DNA from: Gamsiella multidivaricata
Taxonomy: Eukaryota; Mortierellomycota; Mortierellomycetes; Mortierellales; Mortierellaceae
Length of the DNA stretch: 64,000 nt
NCBI RefSeq assembly: GCF_025024155.1
Contig: NW_026251744.1
Span: 1-64,000 of the forward strand
Direction: 5' to 3'
The notes under the pieces were generated by a model, which did no database searches, was not told where the DNA came from, and saw nothing but the letters and a program-made list of their open reading frames with translations. A program made the position numbers and the translations under genes. Of the stretch, positions 22,485-33,515 are shown piece after piece. Within the stretch, counting starts at the first letter, position 1. Every line of letters begins with the position of its first letter.

Positions 22485-23918
22485 GGGCTCGACTAAGTTT
22501 TACTTTGGCTCCATTTGGTTTTAATCTGAATACATCCCGCTCTTAATCTTTCTCCTGTAACGCGGGGACATTTATATACCGGTCTGCTGCTGTGCTTTCC
22601 CCTAAGAGCGTGGTTACATTACGAGGGAAGCATTCCACAATATATCCGTCAGTTCAATGAACGTGTCGAGCGAAGCGTCTACTTTCGCAAGAGCCGCTGG
22701 CATGTCCGTATTGTTTACGCTCTTTTCTTCGCAACGATGATAAATGGCAATTTTATTGAGATATGCCTGGAGATGCATTGCAGCTTATAGTTACGTTTCC
22801 TTGTGGAATTCTGTCATCTGTGAGAATTTGATGTTGCTATGGGGGCTGATTGTCAAGCGGAGAAAGGCGTTCAAGAATCGTTTGTGAATCCTTCCAAACA
22901 CCGCTCCTGGTTTTTTTTTTTTTTAATCGCGTGTGGTTTCGCCCTTTGGAAGAGGATAAAGGACAGGGAAGTTAGCTGTGTTGGTTGGCGATGATGGGTT
23001 CAAAAGCGGGCTTTTTTTATACAGGGACAATGACCAGATCAACAGCATTCATAGCCCTTATTCCGAACATGAGTTTTCGTGAGTAGGCGCTGCAGAATGA
23101 GAGTACAAGGCAGTACAGAAAATAGCGCCAGGGGGTACGCGACTTTCGACGCTACACGCATGCTCTTCACGGTTGCGGTTATGCTGAGCACGTTTTGCCA
23201 CTATTTCCTGCACTATTCAACGCCGTTCTATTACTGCACTTGTCAACGGGAACGAATGGTTGACCATGCGCCACATGGCATCGTATCCCTGTTTCAGCAT
23301 GGTTAAATGATTCGCCTGGAGGGACTACAGGAAGCCGGGTCGGATCGTGTTATATATCAGGAATGAAAAGATCGCGTCCATTGGGCGCCAAACCTAAAAA
23401 AGGCTCAAAAAGGTGTGACAAAAAGGCACTGCATATCACATGAGCTGAGCAATCGCCGCGAATCAGAAGTGCAGGAACGCGTAAGCGCCCAAAGGATCAT
23501 GCTAGAACGAATATTGAAGGAAAAGGAAAATCCCGCAGCCCGACCACGATGATCGTGGTCGGGACGGGGTCCGCAATGAGCTGTAGAGTATATTGGATGG
23601 TGTAGCACTATGTCGAACGAATAGGGGAAACGAATATGTCTACGATCGGGACTGGTCGTACGAATTGGTGGCAAGCAGGCGGGCGATGGTGGTGGCGGTG
23701 GTTTGTGCACCAGCAGAAGGAGTCCCGGGGGGATGGCCGGTGCCTTTTTATGACTTTCCTTCCCTTCCCTTTCTCTCCCTTCTCTCCTTTCATTTCTCCC
23801 TTTTCCTTCCCTCTTCACCCTTCAATTGACATTCTATCACCATTCCCGCACTCGCACTTCACCCTCACCCATCCATTCCTGGCACCCTACCATATCCTCT
23901 GTCGTCGAGCCCGGCATT
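22485..23918. other. Intergenic; long promoter region of the bZIP gene
   Basis: No supported ORF. It holds a T-run at 22912-22924, a 25-bp palindrome at 23539-23563 and a pyrimidine-rich tract (23757-23830) leading into the bZIP start codon. Confidence 0.5.
23539..23563. promoter_or_regulatory. 25-bp perfect palindrome upstream of the bZIP gene
   Basis: Two 12-nt arms (CCCGACCACGAT and its reverse complement) flank one central base, about 355 bp before the bZIP ATG. The length and symmetry suit a dimeric regulator's site. No known consensus is matched with certainty, and the regulatory role is an inference. Confidence 0.45.
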
Positions 23919-26404
23919 ATGTCGAACCCCAATCCACCTTTCGGCGACTTCCTGGAGCTGGATTTGATGGACACCACCACCAACGACGTGTTCTCGTTTC
24001 TCTTCAACAACGACGACCTGAACGCATCATTCGTTGTGCCAAGTACGGTTCCCAGCCTGGATACCCCCATGGATCTGTCTTCATTCAATCCCCTGAGCAG
24101 CCCTGACGCATCCGACGCACCTACCCCGACCGATATTTGCAGTGCTACTACCAGCATTAGCACAAACACAAGCATAGACACCAGCATCATTCGTGACACA
24201 GACATCAACAGTATCAAGAAAACACAACAAGATGATATCCAGATGTTGCTCGCAATGAACCGTCAGCTGCAAGAACAGCTGCGACTGCAACAGCAGCAAC
24301 AACATCTTCTGCTTCAGGAACAGCAACGCCTGCAAGAAAAGCAATTATCTCAGTCTTCAGTGACCACGGATACTGTCAATGCGCAGACATCGGTCATCGA
24401 TAATAGCGCCATTGTTGCGCAACTGATCACTGCTAACTCACTTTCTGCCATGCCAACTACACCGGTAGTTGCTGCAGTACCGGTATCAGCGCCTAAGGGC
24501 CCGAAGACAGCGGCTCCTGAACCAAGCACCACATCGATTGCAACCGCATTTGCGGCTGCCGATGCACAGAGTAAGGGCGACTCTCTAAGGCCAATTGTCA
24601 ACTACTGCATTACACAATTCATTTTTGTCTAACCTTGTATGGTCACCATTTGGTTCCAGTCGCAGCTCTCCTCAGTTCTTCCAAGGCTGCCATCGCCGTT
24701 GCTACCACTACCGCCACTACCGATACTACTATCACTCCTGCATTGATAGGTACCAAGCGGCCGAGCCCAGAGCCAGCTCCGGCTGCAAAAAAGATTGCCA
24801 AAATAGAGATGGGATCCGTCCAGAAGACATCGCCAGCATCTACCTCAAACGCTTCGACTTCCTCATCAACGACTTCTTTCAACACGACTCTGTCAACAGC
24901 AACACTGCAATTCCTTTTGCAGCAGCAGACGCAGACACCGTTGGTTCCAAAGTTGTTCACGGGCAAACTTATGCCGGAAGAGATCGAGGCAACACTCGCA
25001 CGTTTACTGGAATCAACAAAACACTTGCTTTTGGCTCCGCAGGAGCCCGCAACTAAAGAAGATTCTCCTGTCTCGGATTCAGAGGAAGACATGGATGAGG
25101 CGTGCGAAGGCGAGAAAACTAGTGGGCAGCCTGTGGGTCAGACGCATGGATTAAAGACACAACCTGGGATCAAGACGGACGATATCCCGTCATCCTCTGA
25201 TCTGAAAAAGATGACCTCCAAGGAGAGGCGACAGCTTCGTAACAAGATCTCGGCAAGAAACTTCAGAGTCAGGAGAAAGGGTGAGTGTAACGAACTTCCT
25301 GTTGCATCGAGCGTGTCCATTGGATGACTAGCGAATTCTGGCTGACATTGCATTGTATAATCGTCGACATCACCAGAATACATTGGACAATTGGAGGGTC
25401 AAGTGGAGCAGCACAAGACAGAGGCAAGGCACTTACGAGAAGCCGTGATGGTCGTTCACGAAGATAATAAGCGTCTCAAAGCGGAACTGGAGGAGGTCAA
25501 GCAGCAGTTGGCACAGACAACGATCGCAAATGTCTCCGCTACCATCGCCCCTCAACAGGCAATCTCGACACCTGCGACAGCACTTTCGGACAAGAGCCAG
25601 TCATTGCTGGCGTCCATCCTCACCCGAACTGCATTCAACACCAATGCTAAGAGCAATTCTACGCTCACTCTCTCAAGATCAGAGTCGCCTATTCTTACCC
25701 CGAACCTCAACAAGGATGTACCGAATTCCTCATCTGTCAATGGCAAATCCTGGAAGGACAAGAACCCTGTCTATATTCACAAAGCGCTTGTCCCAGAGAT
25801 TTGCATTGGAGATCAGTTTCAGTTTGATCCGAAGGGTGCTTGGTCCAAGGAGGATGAGATGTGGGATTGTTCTTGGCTTAACCTGGAACGAACGCCCAAG
25901 GAGTTGTCAAAGGCAGATATCAACCCATTCTTGGCATCGACTGTAGTATATGAGCTGATGCAGACATATGCGGCCGTCACTCTGGATATGATGCCCCTGC
26001 TTAAGGGCGAATACTCACCACGTACCCTCGCTCATGGTGAGAGCGGGGCTTCTGTGCAGGATTACGAGAGCGACAGGCGCATGGACGAAGCAGTCGAGTG
26101 GCAAAAGCAGCAGGAGCTGTGCACTCGTGTCCAGGGATTGACTTCTACCGCTCGCAAAACGGATATCGACACGGATGAGTTGCCGGAGGAGGGTTTCCGG
26201 ATGCTGTTCAATTCCAGCGATATCGCTCCCACTCCATCGACACCGTTCTCATGCCCTTCCGCCTCAGAATCGTTTCTGGATGAGGACCCCAACATGCTGG
26301 AATGGCTATACGAGTCGATGGTCGCGTGTCTTGTAGGCTTAAATGTACAAAATACCGGAGATCAACAGATATATCTGCCTTTCTCAGAAGTCCATTACGC
26401 GTAA
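23919..26404 (+). CDS. bZIP transcription factor, 766 aa
   Basis: Exons 23919-24570, 24660-25280 and 25377-26404 join in frame. The intron-2 junction falls exactly inside the basic region. The spliced basic region reads KERRQLRNKISARNFRVRRK followed by EYI, which fits the N-x7-R/K rule (N..SARNFRVRR). It is followed by a leucine/valine heptad zipper (about residues 425-465). The N-terminus is acidic and hydrophobic (DFLELDLMD), an activation-domain look. Residues ~115-150 form a Gln/Leu-rich coil, and 150-400 is Ser/Thr-rich. The C-terminal half contains a conserved-looking block (IHKALVPEICIGDQFQFDPKG). Relatives with this basic region occur across fungi as nuclear homodimeric DNA-binding activators. 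The specific pathway is unknown. Confidence 0.9.
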
Positions 26405-27042
26405 TGGCCTCACCAAGTCTCATTGTGCCTATTTGTTGTATATTATTTAACTCATCTGTAAATCAAACATTAAATAAACACATCACTGATAAACTACAAT
26501 ATAGGACAGAAGAAAAGTATCACCTTTATAGAGGGCCTTTTTTCAACATTTGCTCAGTTCTATCTTAAGGCTAGTTGCTTGATTGACGCATCCTCTGGAG
26601 ACTATGTTACAAAGCAGAGTGTAGTCGGCACGCCTTCCTCCTCCAACGACCGATCATCAGAAGAGTCGAGCGGATAGGCGATCCAGCGACAGCACTTTGA
26701 GGATAGTTGGTCCAACCTGAGGTAAGAGTGCAGTGAGCTCAAATAGGGTTCATTTCAGACGTCGTTCATGGACTAGTGATGAGAGAACCATCGGCTTACA
26801 ATAACACTCCAATTTTTTTTTAAGGCAAAGCCCTGCGGCTATTTTATTTTAGGTTTCGGAAGCATCGCCTATAGCTTCAGGGTAGAATTGCTGTGTTTGG
26901 CGTTTGATGGTCACTTCACCCATACCACAAACCTTAATCGGTGAGCGACTGAAACCTACTACAATTTATATTAGATTATCCTTGTATGACAATGTCCCAT
27001 GGAATAATCACAATAGCGACTGTCGCTTTCATCAAGCAGCCA
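26405..27042. other. Intergenic between the bZIP and F-box genes
   Basis: AT-rich, with no motif-bearing ORF. It likely holds the bZIP terminator (AATAAA at about 26472) and the promoter of the next gene. An ATG at 26986 is in frame with the F-box protein and could be an upstream start. Confidence 0.5.
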
Positions 27043-28794
27043 ATGGCGGACAAAGATGGCACACACGAAGGACCACCCCATCGCAGGTTGCAAGATCCCC
27101 TACATCTGCCCGAGATCCTCATTCTCATCGGACGACATCTGTGTCAGGATGACATTACCTCATGCGTGCGCGTCTCTCGCGCATGGCACAGCGCGATGGA
27201 GCCCTTCCTCTGGAAGAGCGTTTCGATGGTCCACGACTCTACACCCTTCACAGACGATGCATCCCTATACCCAGATGCAGCCTCTATGCTCAGGAACGTC
27301 TGCCGCATCAAATCTCTGGAGCTCACTGGCGTTTCTATGTCGCAACGTATGCACATGATGGTGCCCTCACTCCAAGACCAGCTCGTTCACCTATCCGTTG
27401 CTCACTACTCGTCGGATGTGGATCAGATTCTCGCCCAAAACTCAAAAACCTTACAATCGTTTGTTTGCAGCGACGTTGCTGCAGTTCTGCAGAGACCACC
27501 GCATCAACTCTTCATGCCGCCAGTTCCCCGTCTTCAAGGAGTAACCGCTTTCTGGGACAGGATGGTCAGCCTAGACCGCCTCCATACCCTGAGCTTGACC
27601 CACGTCCCAGTTTACAAAGCACAACAGGAAACATTCTTTACGGTTTGCAATCGACTGACCAGTTTGACTCTGCAGCGGGGATCCGGCACTTTTGATATGT
27701 ACCCGCCCACGAAGCAGCCCTTCACCAGGATGAGGCGCCTTGCACTACGGAGGAACTCGATGGCATTCCGCGGTCAATTTCGGTTTATTACACAATGTCC
27801 TAACCTCGAGCATTTTGCTTGGATCTCGAGCCAGGCCTCGCTCTTTAACTCGCTCATGTTCCACATCACCACCCTACCAGAAGAAGAGCCCTGTCGAATT
27901 GTCTCCCTCGATCTCTCGTACACAGATATGTATGACAAAGATTTCGCTCAGGTTCTGTCGTGCTTTCCGAGACTTAAACGTCTGATCGCTGTCGCATCAC
28001 TTTTTGGTGAGTCCTGCAGCGAGCAGGTAGTATACTTCATGTCCGAGACTCTGGAAGAGCTCGATGTACGATGTTGTAGAAATGCCAGCAGCGCCCTTAT
28101 CCAGGTCATCCTGATGTTGTGCAAGAACCTGAAGCGGTTTAGGGCAGACCATTTCTCAGCGCGAGTCATGGCCGCACTTCCTAATCAGGAGATAGCGTTG
28201 TGGCCGCAATTACGACTCTTTCAGGAGGCACGTACGTGGTTTGCATCGTCCATGATTATGTCTGTCGCATCGGTGCCGAATCCTGAGGCCGGTTCTCAAG
28301 GGTCCGAAGGTACCTCGACGCCGGGGGGAGGATTGCGCTCAGAATGGATCTGGGCGTGTGTGGGGCTAGAGGAATTGGAGTTAGGGGTGAATGACCTTGG
28401 GGACGATGATGATTCGATGGTGGACGTACTCTGCAGCCAGCTTGGTGCTTTGATCCACCTTCGGAGACTTGTTCTTGGCTGGCGTTGTGCTGCAGCAATA
28501 AAAATACAGTATAAAGGGACTCGGCTTGCGAATGAGAGGAAGAAGGTAGCGACGCTCGACCTCGGTTTGAGTGGTGGGCTGAGTAAACTGGGCTCGCTGA
28601 CAAAGCTAAGGGTCTTGGACGTGCGCAAAATGGATCGGTTGTCGTTGACAGTTAGGGACGTGCGTTGGGTGGGCCAGCACTGGAGATCATTGCGAAGGAT
28701 TTATGGGAGACTGATCGAGGGGTCAGAGGAATCGGCAAACATTCTTCAACTTTTGAGAACAGATTATCCACACATCTGCCTGTCCATTACATGA
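27043..28794 (+). CDS. F-box/LRR-type protein, 583 aa
   Basis: Single exon. After a ~22-residue polar leader comes a clear F-box (LPEILILIGRHLCQDDITSCVRVSRAWHSAMEPFLWKSV region). The rest consists of diverged leucine-rich repeats (LDLSYTDMYDKDF, LEELDVRCC, LRRLVLGW and others) to the end. It probably bridges Skp1-Cullin1 to a substrate; the target is unknown. The frame is also open to ATG 26986, adding 19 hydrophobic residues. I prefer 27043 (MADKDG..) because the family's F-box usually lies close to the N-terminus. It is related in architecture to the gene at 19590-22484 but lacks that gene's long tails. Confidence 0.85.
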   Translation: MADKDGTHEGPPHRRLQDPLHLPEILILIGRHLCQDDITSCVRVSRAWHSAMEPFLWKSVSMVHDSTPFTDDASLYPDAASMLRNVCRIKSLELTGVSMSQRMHMMVPSLQDQLVHLSVAHYSSDVDQILAQNSKTLQSFVCSDVAAVLQRPPHQLFMPPVPRLQGVTAFWDRMVSLDRLHTLSLTHVPVYKAQQETFFTVCNRLTSLTLQRGSGTFDMYPPTKQPFTRMRRLALRRNSMAFRGQFRFITQCPNLEHFAWISSQASLFNSLMFHITTLPEEEPCRIVSLDLSYTDMYDKDFAQVLSCFPRLKRLIAVASLFGESCSEQVVYFMSETLEELDVRCCRNASSALIQVILMLCKNLKRFRADHFSARVMAALPNQEIALWPQLRLFQEARTWFASSMIMSVASVPNPEAGSQGSEGTSTPGGGLRSEWIWACVGLEELELGVNDLGDDDDSMVDVLCSQLGALIHLRRLVLGWRCAAAIKIQYKGTRLANERKKVATLDLGLSGGLSKLGSLTKLRVLDVRKMDRLSLTVRDVRWVGQHWRSLRRIYGRLIEGSEESANILQLLRTDYPHICLSIT

Positions 28795-29065
28795 AATAAC
28801 ACTTTACTAGTAACGTCTGCGTGCAATTCAGAGGAATACGTGGTCAGAAGGCATATTATTAATACAACAAGCAAAGCAAGCAAAGACAGAATGGCTGTAA
28901 CTTACAGATTGTTCATGGAGCTTTCAAGCCCATTAAAGCGTGTTGTTCTAGCGATGGCCTCGCGGCTCCTACTGTGGTCTGCATTCGGTGACTGATGGGC
29001 CGGGGCCTGCTGGCGTTTGACGCTTCTGGCCCTTGTTCACTGCGACTGGTGTTGACAGGTCCTGG

Positions 29066-29539
29066 TCAACTGCTCGTTTTCTGCTCCTGCTCGCTGTTAC
29101 AGATATGAACGGACCCAGGGCTGCTGCTGTTGTTGTAGGACTTTGCAAGGGCCTGTCTTTGTCGGGCCTCTTCTGATTCTGTAGCTGCGCTTGGCATACG
29201 CGAGCTATGTTCCCGCTCCCCTCTGCATCGCTCGCGAAGAACTACATTATCCCCAGTTGCCTTCATCCGGCCCTCTGATTTACCTGCCATGCGCAAGATA
29301 CCCTTGACGGAATGATCCAAACATGCAGCCTGCGCTTTTTTTTTTTGCGTACCCTTTCTTTTTTCTAAACCATTTGTGTCCAGAACATTGATTTCGCTGT
29401 TAATGTTGTTGGTGCTCAGAGAATATCTGCTGCTGCTGTCGCTACTGGAGGTGGTGCTGTGAATTAACAAGCGTTGCGCATTTAAGGATGTTTCCGTTTC
29501 TTCATCTTCCTTCCCTTTTATTCTTGGCCACTGGTACAT
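29066..29539 (-). CDS. Hypothetical Ser/charged-residue-rich protein, 157 aa
   Basis: This is an intronless minus-strand ORF from ATG 29539 to TGA. The composition is strongly polar, with a poly-Ser patch (STTSSSDSSSRYSLS) and Lys/Arg clusters (KRKGTQKKK). There is no membrane segment and no family is recognised. It lies tail-to-tail with the F-box gene and head-to-head with the kelch-type gene, so a shared promoter at 29540-30023 is possible. It could also be a chance ORF. Confidence 0.33.
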   Translation of the reverse strand: MYQWPRIKGKEDEETETSLNAQRLLIHSTTSSSDSSSRYSLSTNNINSEINVLDTNGLEKRKGTQKKKAQAACLDHSVKGILRMAGKSEGRMKATGDNVVLRERCRGEREHSSRMPSAATESEEARQRQALAKSYNNSSSPGSVHICNSEQEQKTSS

Positions 29540-29833
29540 CCTCTACCCTCACCTTTGCCCCTTCGCCTTGAACCACCCACCGCTTCTGCAGTTAAAATTG
29601 TTGCACTGGAACTTCTCTGAACTCCTTTCGCTCTATTCGAGCATAACTTCACTTCCATCTAATTTGCTTGTCCCAAGATAAGTGCAATCCTTCACTCCCT
29701 GTCCTTTCTATCTTTCCTTCATTCTTCTCCTGCCTTTCTCCTGTCTTTCTCTGCCCATCTGTTGGTGTCTCTCCATTTTTCATCCTTCAAATTGCGACAT
29801 AGTCTTTTAGCCCTCGCTTCTCTCGATTCAATC

Positions 29834-29870
<37 letters not shown>

Positions 29871-30023
29871 TCGCTTCGCCCTTGGCTTGTATGGCTCTTT
29901 CTCATGACAACAGCTGCTTCTCGAAATGAATTCGGTCTCCCATCCTCTGCAACCCCTGCGGTCCGTACTTCCTCAGTTCTCATACGATACTCAAACCACT
30001 GTCTTCTTCTGTGGTATCTCAAT
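29540..30023. other. Divergent intergenic region with T31 tract
   Basis: A pyrimidine-rich promoter-like stretch contains a 31-nt T run (29837-29867). There is no gene. Confidence 0.5.
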
Positions 30024-30195
30024 ATGGATCCTACGATCAACAAACAGAGGACGCTCGGAAAAAGACCGTTCTTAAACATTTTATTGCTGCTGTTCGTAGC
30101 GTCGGCCGGGAAAAATACTATCGTGACTGGCGCCGCCAGCCCTGGACTCAGGAGCGCGGCCTGCGCTTTTGGGTTTAATAACACCTTCTATATCC

Positions 30196-30563
30196 TACAG
30201 TCCTTTTTGTGAAATAGCCGAACTTTCATAGTAAAAGTTGGGCTATTTCGACTGAATTGAAATACATACACGAGGCTATTCATTTTTTTGCAAGGATTTA
30301 AGAGGTCACATGATGAGTTTATTTCTAGTAAGATTTACGAATCAAATACCGTGCTGTTTTTCGGTAGCTCGCGTTCTCATCTCCAAGCAAAGTGAGAGTG
30401 AGAATGACACGCGTTTTGATGTAGTCATGAGCGTAAAGATTGCAGGGAAATAACGTATTTCAGCCATCACAAAAAATGAATAGCCTCGTGTATGTATTTC
30501 AATTCAGTCGAAATAGCCCAACTTTTACTATGAAAGTTCGGCTATTTCGCAAAAAGGACTGTA
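30196..30563. mobile_element. MITE-1, Tc1/mariner-like, 364 bp plus TA duplications
   Basis: A TA dinucleotide at each end (30196-30197 and 30562-30563) flanks CAGTCCTTTTTG..CAAAAAGGACTG. The terminal inverted repeats are about 100 bp and almost perfect. Each contains its own internal hairpin (GAAATAGCCGAACTTT..AAAGTTGGGCTATTTC). There is no transposase ORF. The TA target and the CAGT ends suggest Tc1/mariner mobilisation. Confidence 0.9.
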
Positions 30564-30600
30564 GGAGGGGTGGTTAGGTAGACTAACTATAAACATAAAT

Positions 30601-31238
30601 TAGAGTCCGCGCCAAAAAGTCGAATTTAAATAACTTCCTTTTTTGAACTACACTCCTTTTTGCAGAAAAATCCCACTTTACTATGAAAAGTGGGATCTTT
30701 TCCACTGAATTGAAAATATAAGGAGGTGTTATTCAGTCCATCTTTATTTCTGCTTGGATTTACGGATCACCAATCGCGCTGCTTTTCGGGGAAAAGTGAG
30801 AGAGAGAATAAGTGTGGGGATATAAGGTAGGGTCACCGCCATCACAAAACTGAATAACACCCCTTATATTTTCAATTCAGTGGAAAAAATGCACATTTCA
30901 CTATGAAAAGTGCATTATTCTGCAAAAAGGACTGTAGTCAAAATTTTACGTACGAAGAGATTGTAAGAGATTCTATCTTTTTCTCACTCTCTGCGTCTCG
31001 GACGCGTTCACCTCGCTAGGCGAATTGTTGCCGTCCTCACCTTCGTCCACCTCGTCCTCTTCGTCGGTCTTCTCATCATGATGACTCCCATGGCCATTCT
31101 GAATGGCATTGCATGTGAGTGCTCTGGCTCAGTTCCTAGCGTACGTGAAAAAATCCCTCACGTGGAGAATGATGCCGAATGAATTGAAAATTTTTATTGT
31201 AAAATTATTTGCGCTGGGACTTTTTGACGCGGACTCTA
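30601..31238. mobile_element. MITE-like element A, 634 bp, host of nested MITE-2
   Basis: TA duplications at 30601-30602 and 31237-31238 flank terminal repeats GAGTCCGCGCCAAAAAGTC and GACTTTTTGACGCGGACTC (19 bp, one mismatch). MITE-2 lies inside it. Outside MITE-2 it holds, on the minus strand, an acidic reading frame (about 30983-31110). Confidence 0.8.
30649..30936. mobile_element. MITE-2, same family as MITE-1, 284 bp plus TA duplications
   Basis: TA at 30649-30650 and 30935-30936 flank CACTCCTTTTTGCAG..CTGCAAAAAGGACTG. Inverted repeats of about 90 bp contain subterminal hairpins (CCCACTTTACTATGAAAAGTGGG at the left, GCAC..GTGC at the right). It inserted into element A and therefore came later. 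Confidence 0.88.
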
Positions 31239-32354
31239 TTAGTGTTCCTTCCAGAGACACAAGGATTGACAAGGTCCGTTCTATCCATTGTTCTATAGAT
31301 GGATATCACACAGGGGTTCCCCATCTTTGTCAGTAGGCCTCTGCCGATCACTAACGATACCACGGTCCCAGTCTGGACTCCGCTAGACGCCCCTCCAAAT
31401 TGTCAGCGTATGAGCGCCCATGACGCACCGCCGCAGTTCGACTGTGCCTGGACCAACGATGGAAAGGCGTTCCTATTCGGCAACAATATTGGATTGGCCA
31501 TGTACGACATTATTACAGGCAATTGGGATTTCAATCCACTCATCTTTGAGACGGCCGGTCTTTTTGTATCTAACTTGCAAAACCAAAAGGGTCTCCGCGC
31601 AGCTGTCCATTCGGATGGCTACACCATTTCCGTAGTCGTGACCTCGTCACCCGTCTACATGGCGCTGGACTCGCGTACCAAATCCATCCAAGGCGTCGAC
31701 ATCCCCGGGTTTACTCAGGATCTTCATAGCTTCTGCATAGGCGTCCCTTCAGGGGCATCTCAGCCGATATTATGTAGAGGATCGGTCTTTGGTGTCTACT
31801 CCGCGAACCGTCACCAAGTTTACTCCACTGGCAGTACTTCTCCTATCCTTTTTACAATCCTGCCGGTTCCACAAGACTGATGCTCACTTATACTCTACAA
31901 AAACGGCTTCTTCGTCAACCATGGTTACCTGCAATCGTATACATTTCAAGATCCCAATGCAACCGCTACCAGTCCAGGTATATCCTACTATGGTGCAAAA
32001 ACGTGTTTTTGGATCACTTCATTAAACAACCACATGATCCCATATCAGGCAAGATGGTATAGAGCAGCGGCGGTGATACCAGAAACAAATACGATCGTTT
32101 TCTATGGAGGTGGCTCACCTTCAGTAAACCTTATGAGTGATATTGTCATCTTCGATATGATAAATACCATTTGGGTTGGAAGCTTGGATCCAGCTACGGA
32201 TGGTTACTACATGCCTACACTCACCGGCACCTCAAGCCCGACTGATACTAGCACGAAACCCGCGGCGGCTTTAGATGGAAGAACAATCACTAGCCTTATC
32301 ATTGGGTGCATCGTTGTTATTACCGTACTTGAGAGGACGGCCGCAGGTCAGTAA

Positions 32355-33515
32355 ATCACTCTCGCACAGCCAGGTACATGTCAACTTATCTCTGCAAAAC
32401 ATTGTGCTGCTCTCGAAACTGGCTTTTTTTTTTTTTTTTTTTTTTTTTTTGGAGTAGAAGCCAGTATTACACCAAGATATTAACCAGCCTGATCATGCCT
32501 TGCCCTTAGATGCAGCAAGCTATAAGGTGGAAGATGTAAGTTCTTTGATCTTTACTGGTTCTATTCGTATGGGAATGCCAGGGATAAAACATAATCATAA
32601 ACTATTCCCTGGAACAGATACACCCCGCCTTCCGCCGGAGACTCAGCTACCTCTCGAATGGTGCGTATAACCTCACTACAGTATATCCCTCCTGGCTGTA
32701 CCCCAATCCACCCAAACTGCTCCACAACCTGTACTTTAGCAGTTAATCATATCTGTAGTCCAACTAATAACTAGTGAAGCCACGCGTTAAAGATGGAATT
32801 GATACGCGAACTTCGCGCCAAGAAGCATGCACCATAAACTGTTATCGCTGCAAGCGATGCACATACAGGGATTGAGCTGCTCCACACTCTACACGCGTAC
32901 GCGTATTTTTCGGCTTCTCTGGTTTGTACAAGCCACTGAAGTCCTCCTCTCCTCCACTCCTCCAGCAACACATCCTCCACGAAGTTCATCCTGCACCCAT
33001 TGTGACAAACCCCCACACAGCGGCAGCTCTTTGACAACACAGCCAACACACACGTAAGACGACTTATCTTCTGCCACAAGGACATATCCCACCGCGGTCT
33101 CTTTCTTTACATCATGTTGATGATCCACATCTCTTTTACGCCGCCATTTTTTGATCCCTAGTCTCCAACAGCTCTGATCACTGATCTCTCCAAAAAGCAG
33201 CAGCTACAACGCATTCATCTCAACGCGCTGCCAAAAAGAATAAGAAAAGTGCAACATCACGCGTCCTACTGCACGTAATCTTGCAAAGTGCATGCACAAA
33301 CCCTGTTTGTTTGTTCGGCGTCCCAAATCAGACCCTGAATAACTCCCCCTATTTGTCCCCACTCCCCGATCCCTGCCTTCCCTTGAAGTCGCTTGTGGTG
33401 CCAATGATAGCCATTGCTGAATGCTGCCCATCTTGTTTTTCTAATACTTATAGGAATCACCGGCCTCTTCTGACACTCCAACAACTCGAACGCTGCATAT
33501 CTAACAAGCAGCAAC
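32355..33515. other. Intergenic with T27 tract
   Basis: The stretch follows a GTCAGT donor-like signal at the end of the broken kelch gene. It carries a 27-nt T run (32424-32450), a possible lost C-terminal exon that I cannot define, and the promoter of the bromodomain gene. No supported ORF. Confidence 0.45.

Larger units (their letters stand above)
30024..32354 (+). pseudogene. Kelch-type secreted/membrane protein gene, disrupted by transposons
   Basis: The start MDPTINKQRTLGK is followed by a signal-peptide-like core (FLNILLLLFVASAG) and AACAFGFNNTFYIL, the head of a first kelch blade. There a 364-bp element is inserted at a TA and brings a stop. After it the sequence resumes with GGAGGGGTGGTT, encoding the GG of the kelch motif. 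A second, composite insertion follows (30601-31238). The kelch-like region continues at about 31237-32354 (DITQGFPIFV.., WTNDGKAFLFGNN.., VFYGGGSPSVNLMSDIVIFD.., a C-terminal hydrophobic helix SLIIGCIVVITVL), broken by an in-frame TGA at 31878-31880. Intact relatives in these fungi are single-pass surface proteins with a propeller domain. This copy cannot make a full product. Confidence 0.75.

Noticed and set aside
31275..31299. 25-nt GT..AG segment (GTCCGT..TATAG) as a real intron in the kelch gene
   Set aside because: It restores frame, but 25 nt is too short for the introns seen elsewhere here; a frameshift in a decaying gene is as likely.
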